From contig JABWDB010000009.1 in the NCBI GenBank assembly GCA_019614645.1, positions 6,615,501-6,679,500 on the forward strand: DNA of 64,000 nucleotides, given 5' to 3'. The stretch's first letter is position 1, and every line of letters starts with the position of its first letter. Source of the DNA: Stratiolaelaps scimitus. Its lineage: Eukaryota; Arthropoda; Arachnida; Mesostigmata; Laelapidae. The notes below the pieces were generated by a model. That model searched no databases and had not been told where the DNA came from. It was given only the letters and a program-made list of their open reading frames with translations. The translations under genes were made by a program, and so were the position numbers. Shown here piece by piece: positions 33,868-45,468 of the stretch.

Positions 33868-34086
33868 GTGAGCATATCATATGCAAGTAAATGGAAGGTG
33901 AACACTTGGTCCTATAAAATAATAATGGCCGTGCCCAATCCTGAATCTCGAAAACGGCCCATTACACAACAGCCATCTTTGCACCTTCCCTTCATCAAGT
34001 GCTATATACATTTGCACGTTCACACAGTGTGCGCACACGTATCCGCGCGTTATACTGGACATGCTACTGTATGCTAGGAATCCTAG

Positions 34087-34319
34087 TTTGTGGCCCCTTC
34101 ACGAAATGCAATCATACGTCGAGTAGCGTTGTACTATTTCTTAACGATACCACCATAACGAACCTGATGGAAAAACTCGACAAAGGAAAAATGTTTATTA
34201 TACAACGGCAGGGCGAAAGAAATAAGATGCAATCCTTGATTGAGGCAGCGTCGACCACTAGAGTCAGCAAGGATCACGTCTTAATTAGAGACGGCCACAC
34301 TATCCCCCAGCAGCCGTAG
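34087..34319 (+). CDS. Possible terminal exon, unknown protein
   Basis: An open plus frame runs from the AG at 34085-34086 (or 34076-34077) to TAG at 34317-34319. The product includes VVLFLNDTTITNLMEKLDKG and KMFIIQRQGERNKMQSLIEA, with regular charged-hydrophobic spacing that suggests helices. No AATAAA was noticed just downstream. An ATG at 34071 in the same frame could instead start an 82-codon frame. Family unknown. Confidence 0.33.
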
Positions 34320-35453
34320 AAGCCCGTCTGGCTTCTGTTCGACTCCCTCGCCGCGCCGTCTCACTCCGCTTCGGCAGGCAAAAGCCCATTTCTCATTCAG
34401 CAAGAGAAGCATGTGTTGTTCATCAGGAGAGTTTCGGGGGAACGGGGCTTGGAAGAAAATCGGCTACGCCGCAGCCGTTCGTTCCTTGCCTTCCTTCTTC
34501 CCACAAGTTCGCTCGGTGCCGCTACCTAAGCTCTAAGACAAACGTGTCTCCCCTCTAACAGACAACGGATTTCGCGGTCGCAACGGGCCGCAGATTGGGC
34601 TCGACTCGCTGGGTCGCCGGTTCGGTTACGCGGGGCTAGCTAGTGAAGTTGAATTCGGAAATGAAGAGATGGGAAAGGGATTCAAGAAGGCGCGTTTATA
34701 GGCAGAGCCATGTTTGTTTCTGTTTATATTCGAGGACGCGGGGCAGAGAAGGACACATTCGCGCGGACTGCTACGTCCTGATAACACATAAACAGACAAA
34801 CGCACATAGAAGGCAGACGTCCAGGCAGAACCGAACAAAAGGGTGCCTCCAACTGCCGCCAGCAGCAGAGGGGTTAGCTGCTGGGTTTTCTGCCGGGCTC
34901 AGCACAATCGTACTATGGCGAAGAACGATAGCCATTTCGATTGTGCGCGAACCTAAGGCAGGACTAGGGCTGCTGCGACGACAGAGCTCCACAGAGTCAC
35001 CAAGTGAGTTTTGCGAACGCAACGACGTTCTCTTGTGGCAAGCAGCCCCGAGAGCCAAAGGAGTTGCCCCGTCACCAAACAGGACCAAGCAAGCCAGCTT
35101 CATGCAGCCGCGTAGCACAGCCTGCTAGGCACTTTGAGAAGTTTCTACTATATCGTTACGGGTGCGTATCGGTAACAGCGTCGGTTGCGACGCAAGGTAA
35201 CGAAGAGGCTGACTCGTACTGGGACTGGAGGGCAGCTGTCGCCACAGCTGCCTGCCCTGAGTGACACCGTAAATAGCGTCGCGCCCGCTCGTAGCATGAA
35301 TGGAATGCTTGCAGTTGCGACTTTTTGAGATACGTCCATTTTAAGGACCGCGGCCGTAACTCCCCTTCCACATGCTCTTGTAGAACCGTCCGAAAATGAC
35401 ACCTGCCAGCGAGACGGTTCAATAAGAGAAGAAATCTGGGTGCCTAATACATC

Positions 35454-35484
<31 letters not shown>

Positions 35485-36600
35485 CATTCTGGGTAATACT
35501 ATATTAGTATATATCGAGTGTGGGTGCTTGCTTAAAATACTTCTTACATTCGTTCGGCTGACTAAATTCATCGATGAATGCGCCTGCATGCACATTGACA
35601 CGTGCAACCTATCCGCAAAGGTACCCCAAGAGGTTCGTTTAATCTGTAATTTATTCCTTTACTTACCACAAATACACATCATCCTGTGTACTTTAGGCAC
35701 AATTTCAACTATATGCAGTCGACGGGGTCGGCTTGTTTTAGGTTTTCACGGAACGTGGGGTGAGATCTCGACCTGACGGCACACACCGTAGGCCTCTTTC
35801 AGCTCTCTCCCTCTGAGACCCCAAGCCCCGTGACTCTGTGTAGTGTAACTCTGCCATGCGGACGCACGGCGGCACGAAAGTTATCGCCGGGGTATTTATC
35901 TTATCTACTAAATAATCTTCTACGCTCTGTTACTGGGGTGGCCGTTCACTGGCTTACCAGACGCGTAGAACTCTTCGCGGTCGACTGAGATTTAAGCCAC
36001 CGTGAAATCTCTTTTGGCAAAAGTTTGGGACCTCATACGGATATGATCACTCGTTCCCTATAGCTAGTATTAAGCTTGCTCTATTGCCATGTAGTGGTTC
36101 GAATGTAATTACGCTGCACGAAGACATCGATTAGGCAGGCTACCAATAAGAAGTACAATATAATATGTCTAATGAAATTCACCCCCGTCCTCGCGTTACG
36201 TACACGCCGTACATGCGACTAGTCTCGCGGGGCGATCGAGTCGGCCTTCAAAAACAAGTAGCTGATGTGCCTATTTAGGTTAGGTGTCAACGTTTTTCTT
36301 ATATACAATCATAACCTCCCTTTTAGCCCATCTCTATTTCGCACTACCACACTATCATCTTCGGACTCGCCCATAATACATACACTACTCCAGACATATA
36401 CATGTATGATCGGTCGCTGCCAACACAGAAACAGCACCATCAAGGACCGAACTACATTACGGCGCCCGTGTTCCGACAACGTATTACGGCATATACTTGA
36501 CCCCCCTTCACAGGGCAACTAGTTTTCCGGCTGGCACCTAACCCAGTTCTCCCCCCAGCCCATGTCGACTTTGCCGGCTGTTCGCCTTGCGAAGACGTTC
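34320..36600. other. Mixed sequence, no confident exon
   Basis: A GTGAGT donor at 34999 and a GTAACG donor at 35199 have open frames before them but no good acceptors. A TA-rich block lies at 35450-35515. The stretch 35780-36230 shows nothing recognisable. Confidence 0.4.
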
Positions 36601-36634
36601 GATATCAGTAGTAGTGGTAGTAGTATTGCATTAG

Positions 36635-36743
36635 CGAAGAAACAGACGGTCGCCTGAGGTGGTGGCACTGGCAGACTACTGGTTCAGCTGTTGAAGAAGA
36701 GGGCAAAAATGATATACGGTTATTAGATGTATGGATGACGATC
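36635..36743 (+). CDS. Candidate exon, acidic and Trp-rich product
   Basis: A GTAAGT donor at 36744 closes a frame that is open back to 36624. With the acceptor GCATTAG (36634) the exon has 36 codons, phase 2 in and phase 0 out: EETDGRLRWWHWQTTGSAVE, then EEGKNDIRLLDVWMTI. A shorter form starting at 36688, behind TGGTTCAG, keeps the same frame. The other two frames are closed over its second half, which makes this reading firmer than most. No family recognised. Confidence 0.42.
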
Positions 36744-38336
36744 GTAAGTGCGTGTGGGTACGTGGGTCGTTCGCTGGCAGGGGCTTGGGTCTGGACGACA
36801 ACGCGACTGCGAATCCGCTCGGGCCCGGCTCGCGTGGAAGAGGGACAAGATCACTCTCTTGGGCCCACTGTCATCCAGTGCGATACAGAACGCAGCCGCG
36901 GCACCAAATACGGCACATACAGCGTCGTCTACGCTCATTTGATAGGAGTAACACAGGGGTACGCTCCTTGTTGCTCACGCACTCGCACTCATTCAGTCAC
37001 TCAGCCTCGGCCTGTATCCCTAGAAACTGCTATGTGCTGCCCTTTATTTCCAACCACCATGCTAGCCCGCGGGACAGCAGCAGCGACAGCAGGACAAGCA
37101 TGAAGGAGCCTTAAAGGGTTTTCGTTTAGGTGGATATAGTAGATGGCTCCAACAAAGTTACGTTTTTCGAGAACACTGCTGTGGACCGATGCTCATGAAC
37201 GAGCATGCATGCATGCCAGCCCCGAGAGCACCGACGTCGGAGCGCCAGCTACGCAACATCGACGCTCGAGCGTGGGCCGACGGAAGGTGGAATACACTCC
37301 GCTGTAGAGAACAGACGGGAAAAAGGTCAACGCTGCTGTCTGTTTCGGCGATCGTAGGAAAAACCGAGCCGACCCAGGGCGTGGTCTTGCAGTCGTTGCA
37401 GGACTCCATTCCCCTTTTTGTGCTACTCGCTTTCTTCGTGCGCTGTCCAGCAGAAGTCGGATAACGCGGCGGCGACGGGGAGCCATGGCCATCAGATTCT
37501 TATTTCATTATCCCGAACGGACTGGACAGAGCTTTGGATTGGACACACCGCGCTTCTGGCCTTCGACCGCGGTCACTGCGCAGGCGAAGTCCTGCCGCAG
37601 CAGCCTGAACCAAAGGCCCCGAAGGAATCTTATAGGATTTAATTTGAACACATCACACACTGGCACGAACAAGAAAAGGAAGATAAAGAAAATAACGTCG
37701 TTCAGCTTACAACGGCCGGAAGCTCTAGCACATCTCTCTCTCGCGCTCTCCCTCCTTCTCTTTGTGTATGCATATCCTTCTCTTCAGCGTATGCATATAT
37801 TCCTGTACCATCGAAATAACTAGGCTACGAGGGATATAGGGGTAACATATCATTGGCGCTCTCATTAATGACATTTCGTTCGAGAGCTGCCGAAGATCGA
37901 AATCCGGCAGATGCACACCTTTTCTTCTGTTATTGAAGGAAAGCCTTTTTCCTTGTGGCAGGTTTGAGTTAATTAAAATGTAACACTAGCCTATAATAGG
38001 ATTAAATAATAGGATTACCGCGCCTGCCATGAGCGGCAATGCGGGCTATCTGAGTCGAGCCAACATACATTAAATTCGGCTTTGTTTGAATAACTGATAT
38101 CCTCAGACGGCCATCCTTGTGACACTGATCCAATTGACCCATGTTTGTGATTCTCAGTGACTAAGAATATCAGTTACACGTTGACCATAGTCATTAGACA
38201 TAGGGTTTTCGATAGTCGTTTGGCTTCGCTGTTATGTAATATCATTATTATTATTATTATTATTATGGCCTACGGAATCATTCGAGCGCGCATCATACTT
38301 CATTGCTTTTAGGGCACTGAGAGTTGGAAACCACTT

Positions 38337-38591
38337 TCATTTGACCTGGATATTGGATAAACGCTTAAATTCTAGATAAATGTTCATCCACCGTTCTATT
38401 TTCTTCTGTCTGTCTACCAAGTAATCCCTGGTGAGTCCACCAGCTTCTTTTTTGAAGGTCGACAGGCCGTTGGCGGTCTGCCGAATGTGGGAATGCCTGG
38501 AAGCGCTCTTTGGAAGCGGTTCACTTCGCCTGGCTTCGAGGCGGCACGGGAAGAAGCCAGTACGGTGGAGAGCGAAGTGAAGTTGAATCAA
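38337..38591 (-). pseudogene. Non-LTR retrotransposon fragment, endonuclease-RT linker type
   Basis: The minus-strand frame ends ANGLSTFKKEAGGLTRDYLV then DRQKKIERWMNIYLEFKRLS. Many Jockey/RTE-type elements carry, between endonuclease and reverse transcriptase, a K-x-x-x-G-x-L-T stretch followed by an E-R-W-x-x-Y-F-x-x-L-x-N helix, and this matches in order and spacing. The adjacent domains are not visible and the frame stops at 38337, so it would be a dead fragment. The resemblance covers only some 35 residues. Confidence 0.38.
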
Positions 38592-39153
38592 GTAGAGAGT
38601 TACAGTGCGGCAAGGGTACTCCCCGTTGGTGCGTGTGTGTGTCCAGGGTAGTTGGACTGACCATTAGCCCGTGGTCAACGGAGCCTCCGAGACGTCGGTA
38701 GCGAGCGGCTCAAGATCTCGCAAGCCGCAAAAGCCTCTCACAACCGTTACTGTAAAAACTCGCTTCTTCAAAGAAAACTCTTCCGTTGGACCTCCCCCGC
38801 ATCGTTTCGGGTACTCCTTGCGTCTCTGCTGCTAACGCATCCTCGTTCAATAGAGCACAAACGTTGGGTCGCCACGCGCAACCTTATACGCGGCCTTGTT
38901 GTACATGTGTCGGGTGAGAACAGCTGGACGGAGCAGTTGTTTGAAATCAGACCGATACAGGCCAATCGCTCGAAACAAGAGGCAATTGTAGAGATTTATG
39001 CTCGCTCTTCAAATAAGTGAAACTCTCTGTGGTAACTCTCCTTCTTTAAGGACACTATACTAACTCTCGGCGTTAACCTTTGCCAGAGTTAAATGGCTGG
39101 CTCCTTATGGCATGTGCATGTTATCTGATACTTGTGAGACACTGCCGCAGTAA

Positions 39154-39208
39154 GCATCGAACCTTGAGTTTACTGCTAGAGATATATGATTCTCCGAACA
39201 GTGCCATA
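39154..39208 (-). mobile_element. Short tRNA-like element (A box and B box)
   Basis: On the minus strand TATGGCACTGTTCGGAG (39192-39208) is followed by AAGGTTCGATGC (39154-39165), spaced as the A and B boxes of a tRNA-derived promoter. No body shared with the main SINE family was seen. It is next to a TA microsatellite. A degraded SINE head is the likeliest explanation. Confidence 0.3.
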
Positions 39209-39215
39209 CTCCTTA

Positions 39216-39250
39216 TATATATATATATATATATAAATATATATATATAA
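39216..39250. repeat. TA microsatellite
   Basis: TA repeat with one AAA interruption, about 35 bases. Confidence 0.9.
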
Positions 39251-39281
39251 ATCGCCATCGAACATGTGCATAGCTACTACC

Positions 39282-39695
39282 ATGGCAACCATTAAAGGAG
39301 CTCATAGGCAGCTCCTAATTACTGGAGAATATTATGTCCAACAAAATCGGACGGCACTAGTAGCGAAGGAGAACAATATTATCGCCGAACACTCCCTATC
39401 TAAACTGATAGGGCGCCATTCGCCTCCCACTGCGCTGCCCCCACTCGCGCTACACGAAAGTGGTATCTCGGTGAGTCCTTGGTATTTGCCATTAGAGCGA
39501 GATAACGCTGACCATCGGCATGTGACCAATGGTCAGCAGAAAACTTTGCGAACTGTGTGTGTTCTAACGTCATCGTATAACTTGCGGGTCGCACGGCGCG
39601 AGCAGCAAACACGATCAGCTTGGACAATAACATCAGCCTTCGGGGACGTTGAAGTTGCCTTGAGGGCACATGGGCCTACTGAGTTTCGCCACTGA
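39282..39695 (+). CDS. 137-codon open frame, unknown protein
   Basis: ATG 39282 has a strong context (TACCATGG), and the frame runs 137 codons to TGA. The product starts MATIKGAHRQLLITGEYYVQ and is not low-complexity. A GTGAGT donor inside (39473, after LALHESGIS) could make the first 64 codons an initiating exon. On the minus strand 89 codons are also open. No family recognised. Confidence 0.3.
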   Translation: MATIKGAHRQLLITGEYYVQQNRTALVAKENNIIAEHSLSKLIGRHSPPTALPPLALHESGISVSPWYLPLERDNADHRHVTNGQQKTLRTVCVLTSSYNLRVARREQQTRSAWTITSAFGDVEVALRAHGPTEFRH

Positions 39696-40494
39696 ACCAG
39701 CATATAGCGGACTTTTCCCCACTAGGAATGTGCTAATTCTGCCATCTACAAGCCATCGCAGTAGCTATTTTATACTACAACTTAAATTGAGCTTATTAAT
39801 CCCGGCTAGACCTGTGTTCTCCTTCCTTATTACCATTTATTACTGCCACAAGGCGAAATGAATACCTTTAGTTACCATACCGTAAAATAGTCCGTCATCC
39901 TTATCCTGCCGTATGCTTTAGCCAAGTGCAAGTAATATATGTCGCCAGAGACCCTCAGCTTCACTGTATTCGCTTCAGCACTCATTGTTTCGCAACCTTC
40001 CTCCGTTCACACTGGGTAATTCGGTAGTTTGTCCTCTCTGCATGGTCAGAATTCACTCAACTCATCTCCTCTGTCAGTCGCTTTCAGTCCTAATGGGACC
40101 TTGTCAACTGTTGTATATATAAATATATATATATATATACGTATAAGTTGGGTCATACGATGCTTGTGTATGCGTATCCTGAGCACAAGAAACCACCGCG
40201 TTCTTCTACCCCAGGAAAAACTCCACCGAGCAGAGATGAAAGCTTCTTAGCTTGAGTTTCTCTCTTTTCCCCTCCCTGTGTCACACTCTGGCGTACGGCT
40301 GACAGCTCGGACTATCCTTCACAATCAAAGCAGCTTGTTTTCTGCTATCAACGATTTCACACATTCGTCTCTCGTTGGGTTGCGTTGTCTTGCCTTGGCC
40401 AGCTTCAGAGCTCCCGTTATCTTTGTGGTTTGAGAGCTTCGCCGTTGGCGGGATGCGGCTTTCTGACTCGAGTCGAGTTTGGTCGCTGAGAATA

Positions 40495-40530
40495 GAAAGA
40501 AAAAGAGAGAGAGAAAAAGAAATATATATA

Positions 40531-40565
<35 letters not shown>

Positions 40566-40578
40566 AAAGAGAGAGAGA
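40495..40578. repeat. Compound GA / TA / GA microsatellite
   Basis: A purine GA run, then a TA array of about 38 bases, then another GA run. The TA part is flanked symmetrically by AAAGAAA-type sequence. Four or five frames read through it only because it is repetitive. Confidence 0.9.
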
Positions 40579-41479
40579 TGGCGTGTCGGCGGTTTAGCCG
40601 CCGCTTCCTCCTGAAACGTGGCCAGCATTCGTTGACCAGTTTATGGCACACCGAATCCGTTGAGCGCCTGTCGTCTTCACCATAGCGTTACATTGTTCAG
40701 CCACTAAATCGCATTCGGCACATCGGCCGGCTGCAATCGCTCCGACAGCCGCTGGTACCGGGCTTCTGACAGCTTTCAAATGCATCTCAAATCCATTGAG
40801 CCGTTGGAAATCACGGATTTTTGCAACACTCAGCTGATTGCACTTTCGCCGAATCCGTTCTTTCTGCCGTCAACGGTTATGGGGTGACGGTGAAGGCAAC
40901 GCCGACGAACGATGAAACATCTTGCAGCCCAAATGTGTATACACATCGCTGATTTCGAACTTGCGCGTGCGTATGATTACTTTCTGGATTTTGAATTCAC
41001 TGAGCAGAAGCGATATGACTCGGAAATAGAGAGAGAGAGAGAGAGGGGGGGGGTGCGTGAGTTAGGCTAATTCCACACATCCTTCGTACATGAGATTCAG
41101 CCTTTTTATTCAACAGTGGAGTCGTATGGCCTGTGAACAGGACACGTTTTACAAGGAACCCAGAGACCGAAAGCGTCTCTTTCTCTCTCTCTCACGTTAG
41201 CTCAACCCTTTAGACTTTTTTGGGTGACTTTTTCCAGTTAAATTTCCTTTGACGTTAAGAACCTCAGAGTACTTCCCGTCCCCCTGCCCATATCTTCTGA
41301 GAGATCAAAAAAGCGTGTGACTTTTCACACTATTATTACTATCCTCGGATCTGTGCCTTAGAGCTGGAACCTATTGTAGGACCTCAACAAGTCTCGTCTT
41401 GAAACTAAGTGGATAATGTTCCTCGTCGGCCACAACTACCTACGTTGTGGCTAGCCTTCGGTCTCTCGTTCCCCTTTAG

Positions 41480-41502
41480 GGAAAGGACTGCGCGTCAACA
41501 AA
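41480..41502 (+). CDS. Candidate 23-base micro-exon
   Basis: CGTTCCCCTTTAG is a strong acceptor and AAA|GTGAGG a strong donor. The frame GKDCAST (phase 0 in, phase 2 out) joins in phase to the exon at 41624. Exons this short are uncommon, so the call depends on its neighbour. Confidence 0.25.
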
Positions 41503-41623
41503 GTGAGGTAAATATATCTATAGTCGGCTCGAGGTACAGTCAACATGAAAACAGGGTAAAGGCTAAGATGCATGCTGCTAGTGGCGGGCGGGGAATTCAC
41601 TACTTTTCGTACCTCACCACAAG

Positions 41624-41696
41624 ATGTGGACGTGTGCAGCATTTGGTAGGCGATCTGAGAGCTTCAACACTCTTTGACCTACCACCAACCTACATA
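41624..41696 (+). CDS. Candidate exon, unknown protein
   Basis: A good acceptor (TTCGTACCTCACCACAAG) and an ATA|GTGAGT donor bound 73 bases, phase 2 in and phase 0 out: CGRVQHLVGDLRASTLFDLP, then PTYI. The frame continues on both sides for a total of 119 codons. Entry phase agrees with the micro-exon at 41480-41502 across a 121-base intron. Confidence 0.37.
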
Positions 41697-41921
41697 GTGA
41701 GTGTCTCTGATGTTACGCTGTGTTCGGCGCCCTTTTACGATTCGCCTTTGAGGATTACGGTTGGTTAGGCTCTACAGCCGGCGGGTTGAATTGACAGGCC
41801 GAGTGAAGACTGTGTAGAGCTTGAACAACGCGAATGCTTGCAATGCCCGTTCTATTATTTCCTTCGCTTTGCATCTCGTATCGTACGTTGTTGGGTGGAA
41901 AGCACTATGTTAAGATGCTTC

Positions 41922-41925
<4 letters not shown>

Positions 41926-41953
<28 letters not shown>
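41926..41953. repeat. TA microsatellite
   Basis: Pure TA array of about 27 bases. Confidence 0.9.
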
Positions 41954-41954
<1 letters not shown>

Positions 41955-41955
<1 letters not shown>

Positions 41956-43440
41956 CTTGACTTTGCTTTGCCGTGCGTCTCTGGGCCTCGTGTACACAAA
42001 GTCGTACAGTTTATACCGGACTGTCCAGTTGTCCTCCCAGGCACCGGAGCGCCATTCTCCTTAAATATCTTACCTGGAACAGAAAAAAAACAAACGCAAG
42101 TTCAAATCGTCGTTCCTATAAATATAGCATCTGATTTGACTTAATCTGATTGCAAACATAAGGTCCCACGGAGCTTAGATCAGCTCAGCATAAATATTAT
42201 GTATACTCGGCTATCTGCGCTATACTCTCCACTGAAACAGACAAAGCGGACGCTCGATCAGGCGTCAAGGATCACTACTGCGGATAAGAAATCGTATGCC
42301 TTATGATACGCAGCGGTCGAGTCCATATCTCCATAAGGGAGATGCCATAACCGTGCGCTTTAGTCGTCCCACTGACACTGAGCACATTGTCTACTTTGTC
42401 AGGCACAGAACACCGCAAGTCACGTCGCCACTCCTCCTGATCTCGGTGTATCGAGTCAGCGTGAAAGGTGCTGTCTGCCAGTTTTCTGGAAGCGTTAGCG
42501 TTATGCGTGTCTCTAACAAAAATACAGTATGGTATGATAAAAAATCAGACCTACATCAACGACCTAGACACTAAATATCGACCATTGGTAGATATAAACA
42601 AGACGAAGCTTGGACAACGTAGCGACGCTGCGTCCTGCATCACATCAATAAGAAGAGATTGATTTAGCCTTCGGCTCCCAAGGAGAACCATCGCCTATCT
42701 TCTTCCCTCGAGATGAAGGCGGCTAATCGGAGCCATCAACGGGTAATGTCATAGCTTGTATGAGTTGCCGTTTGCCGCCCACTTTTATGGCACTTTGGCT
42801 TGTGCTTAGCCAAACTGTGTACCCGGTCTCTAGTGGTCGCACCCTCGGTCTCCCTCGTTTACATACGTGTATATATATATACACACACATAAAACCAAGA
42901 AAGGATAGGAATCCCCACAAGGGGTAATCGTGGCATTAGCTCATGGACGCCACACTCTATAAGAAGGTCCCCATTCACCAGACGTGACCTCAAATAACGC
43001 GCTTCACCAAAAAAAAAACTAGTCTATTGAGCTTAACCTCTACAATTGCCTAGAAGCTGTAAGCAGGATTCTTTGATGATGACGTCGCATAAATTAATGG
43101 AGGATCCACCCCTGATGTGTTATGCCATTTCAAACTGTTATATAGTGTACACTACATAACATCGATATACACGCACAAATCCATATGTCATCGTCTCGAT
43201 GTATATGAAACACGCAGCTCGAATCGACTCTTTACTTCGCTAACATATGATCATACAACCAGTTTTGCTTCCGTCAGAACTCTTGTGTTCGCTGTCCGTT
43301 TCATTTCTGTTAATGCCTTCTTGCGTATCGTAGGGCGTATTAGGGCCCGTAATAGCCAAAACTGATTTTCGTAGTGTGTTCAATGATTCCTCAAGTCAGG
43401 CCTGAATGCAAGAAAGGAATACGTCGCATTAGTTCGCTTG
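41955..43440. other. No supported gene
   Basis: Short frames such as 42296-42574 are open but lack splice support. TATATACACACACAC occurs near 42871. The region is AT-rich from 43000. Confidence 0.4.
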
Positions 43441-43470
43441 TGCTTCATTCGTATGCTCTTCATCCCTTAG

Positions 43471-43501
43471 ATTTGGGAACGACCTCGCGAAGACTCAAGA
43501 G
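43471..43501 (+). CDS. Weak candidate micro-exon
   Basis: The acceptor GCTCTTCATCCCTTAG is very good, and the donor GAG|GTGACG is only fair. All three frames are open over 31 bases (for example IWERPREDSR). Downstream sequence to 43909 is GC-rich and open, so the exon might extend instead of ending here. Confidence 0.22.
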
Positions 43502-44260
43502 GTGACGCGGGATGAGCCCGTGGGAGATTGGCCAATCATCCAGGGGAACGACCAGTCACCCAGACGTTCTGGCCGAGGCGTGCCATTGGTGCCGTTGAAG
43601 CGGGCGCGGCTCACAGCGCGAAAACTTCTCGCTGTTGTGCTACGCGCGGCTTTCGGCTCTCCGTCCGGCCTACTCAACTGGACTGGAGCGACTTTGCCCG
43701 AGTTTGGATCCCCGTCTCAAAGAAGTAGCCGATTCATCTTCTGTCTAGCCGCAGCAGGAATTCTCTCGGTCCGTCGGACTCTCCGGGTCGGTTGGCCTCG
43801 AGTAGACACGCTTGGGGGCCGCGTCGCTCCACTCTCCGGACTTCGGTTTTCAGCTTTGGCGTCCCTCGAACGCTGTCAAGCTCGTGAGCCGCGCACAGGC
43901 CGGCCGTGACTGCTCCAGGAGGCGGTGTGCAATGAGGGCCCAGTCGGCCGGGCCCAGTCCTCTTTAACTAAAGCTGCCTATGGGAAAATAGGATTTAGAG
44001 TAGCATACTTACAGGCTGCGGAGAGCTGTGGAATAGCGTCTAGGGGAAGAGTAGTCGTCTTGGGCAGCAAGATGACTACGACGAGGAACCAAAAGACGAA
44101 GAAGCTAAGAGGTTCCTCAAGAAAAGAAAGATCTACGGCAGGAAATCGGTTATTCAGCCCTGAACGGCTGACTGCGAGCCAGTGGGGCAGTGTAGAGCCG
44201 TCAGACGCCGTGGCTATATAGTATGCGAACGCTCGCGGCTGGCACTTTGTAACTAAGCAG

Positions 44261-44334
44261 CACGCCGACCGGCCGGCCGTCGCGAAATGCGAGCGCGACC
44301 ACCCTCCTACGAATTGAGTGGAAGAAGGATCTAG
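44261..44334 (+). CDS. Candidate exon, unknown protein
   Basis: Behind CACTTTGTAACTAAGCAG, a 74-base exon (phase 2 in, phase 1 out) ends at CTAG|GTGAGA, a strong donor. It encodes TPTGRPSRNASATTLLRIEW, then KKDL, with one N-A-S glycosylation-type site. The other two frames meet stops before the donor. No partner with a matching phase was fixed. Confidence 0.38.
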
Positions 44335-45416
44335 GTGAGAAATGAGGATGTTTGCTCAGGCTCGCTCGTTCGGCTCTCGCGCTTCAACCAGCCTCCTGTC
44401 TTTATCCAGGCTATTATTCCTCAGGGGATTGGGAGGGCTGTAAAAGGCGAGGTTCTGAACTAGAACCCGCACCTCCCCCAACGGGGACTATATAACCTAA
44501 GCAAAAAGTAATTACGGGGCATTAACGCGAGACAAAGAGGGATCGCGGCCCTGACCAGGGCCCTCGGCCGGCAATCGTCCGGTTGTGGGTTTAGCCGCAT
44601 AGCCTCAACGATGGCTGGTCATTTTCGTCGAGGAAAAAGGCTGCCTGCTCGCCCCGCGCCCATTCCATCGTGGACAACTAGACTAATGAGATTCATTAGT
44701 TAAAGTCGCTTGGCGTGCCAAATATATTTGAGACAGATGGTACCAATATTTTTCTGTGGTGGCTAGCGAAAAATTTACTTAGCCGTGTTAGTTTTTGGCA
44801 TTACCAATATCGCATTTTCGCATCGGAGATGCAGGTCTCACAGAGAAACAATTGCTGGCCCTATATAAGTGATGACACCTAACCCGTACAAAGGTCTCGT
44901 ACGTGGACTGGCGCATTTTTTGGCGGCAAACAGTGCGACAGTCGAAATACGAAAGCTCATTTCTGCGGTAATTAAAATCTTGGGTTTGCGTGACGAGAGA
45001 GTTCAGCGCACTTTAGATTGGTCGAACAATCCTCTCTGAGCTAGGAGGACAATCTCACTTTTTTTTCTACCATATCTTGTTTCATTGCATACAAAATACT
45101 GTGGTCCAACACTGCCAAATTGCTTATTCTAGATTCTGTTCTAATACCAAATTGGAGGCTATGATAGAAATATATCTTTATGGCACCCCATCTCTAATAT
45201 GTAGACCAACTTGTACAGGAAGCCGACGGACGACCGCGATAATCTATCTCGACAATCGACACCGATCGCTGCCGATACGGACCAAGCGCCTCGGCGAGTC
45301 TCAGCGCGATGATGATACGATCTATTGGATTCGTCGCCCGTTTACGAGGGTCATATTTCAGGGGGATGTGTTATGATGATTGGCAGCTCTATCAGGTTAC
45401 ACAAAGTAACCCTCAC

Positions 45417-45468
45417 ATTGGGCAGGAGTCTCCTCTTCATCGCCTTTCGGATCCGTGACATCTACATG
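45417..45468 (-). CDS. Candidate short exon, acidic product
   Basis: On the minus strand a pyrimidine-rich acceptor (CCGTCGTCCCACCACAG) and a GTGAGG donor bound 52 bases with only one open frame: HVDVTDPKGDEEETPAQ, phase 0 in and phase 1 out. The acidic run is typical of linkers. No adjoining exon was matched. Confidence 0.33.
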
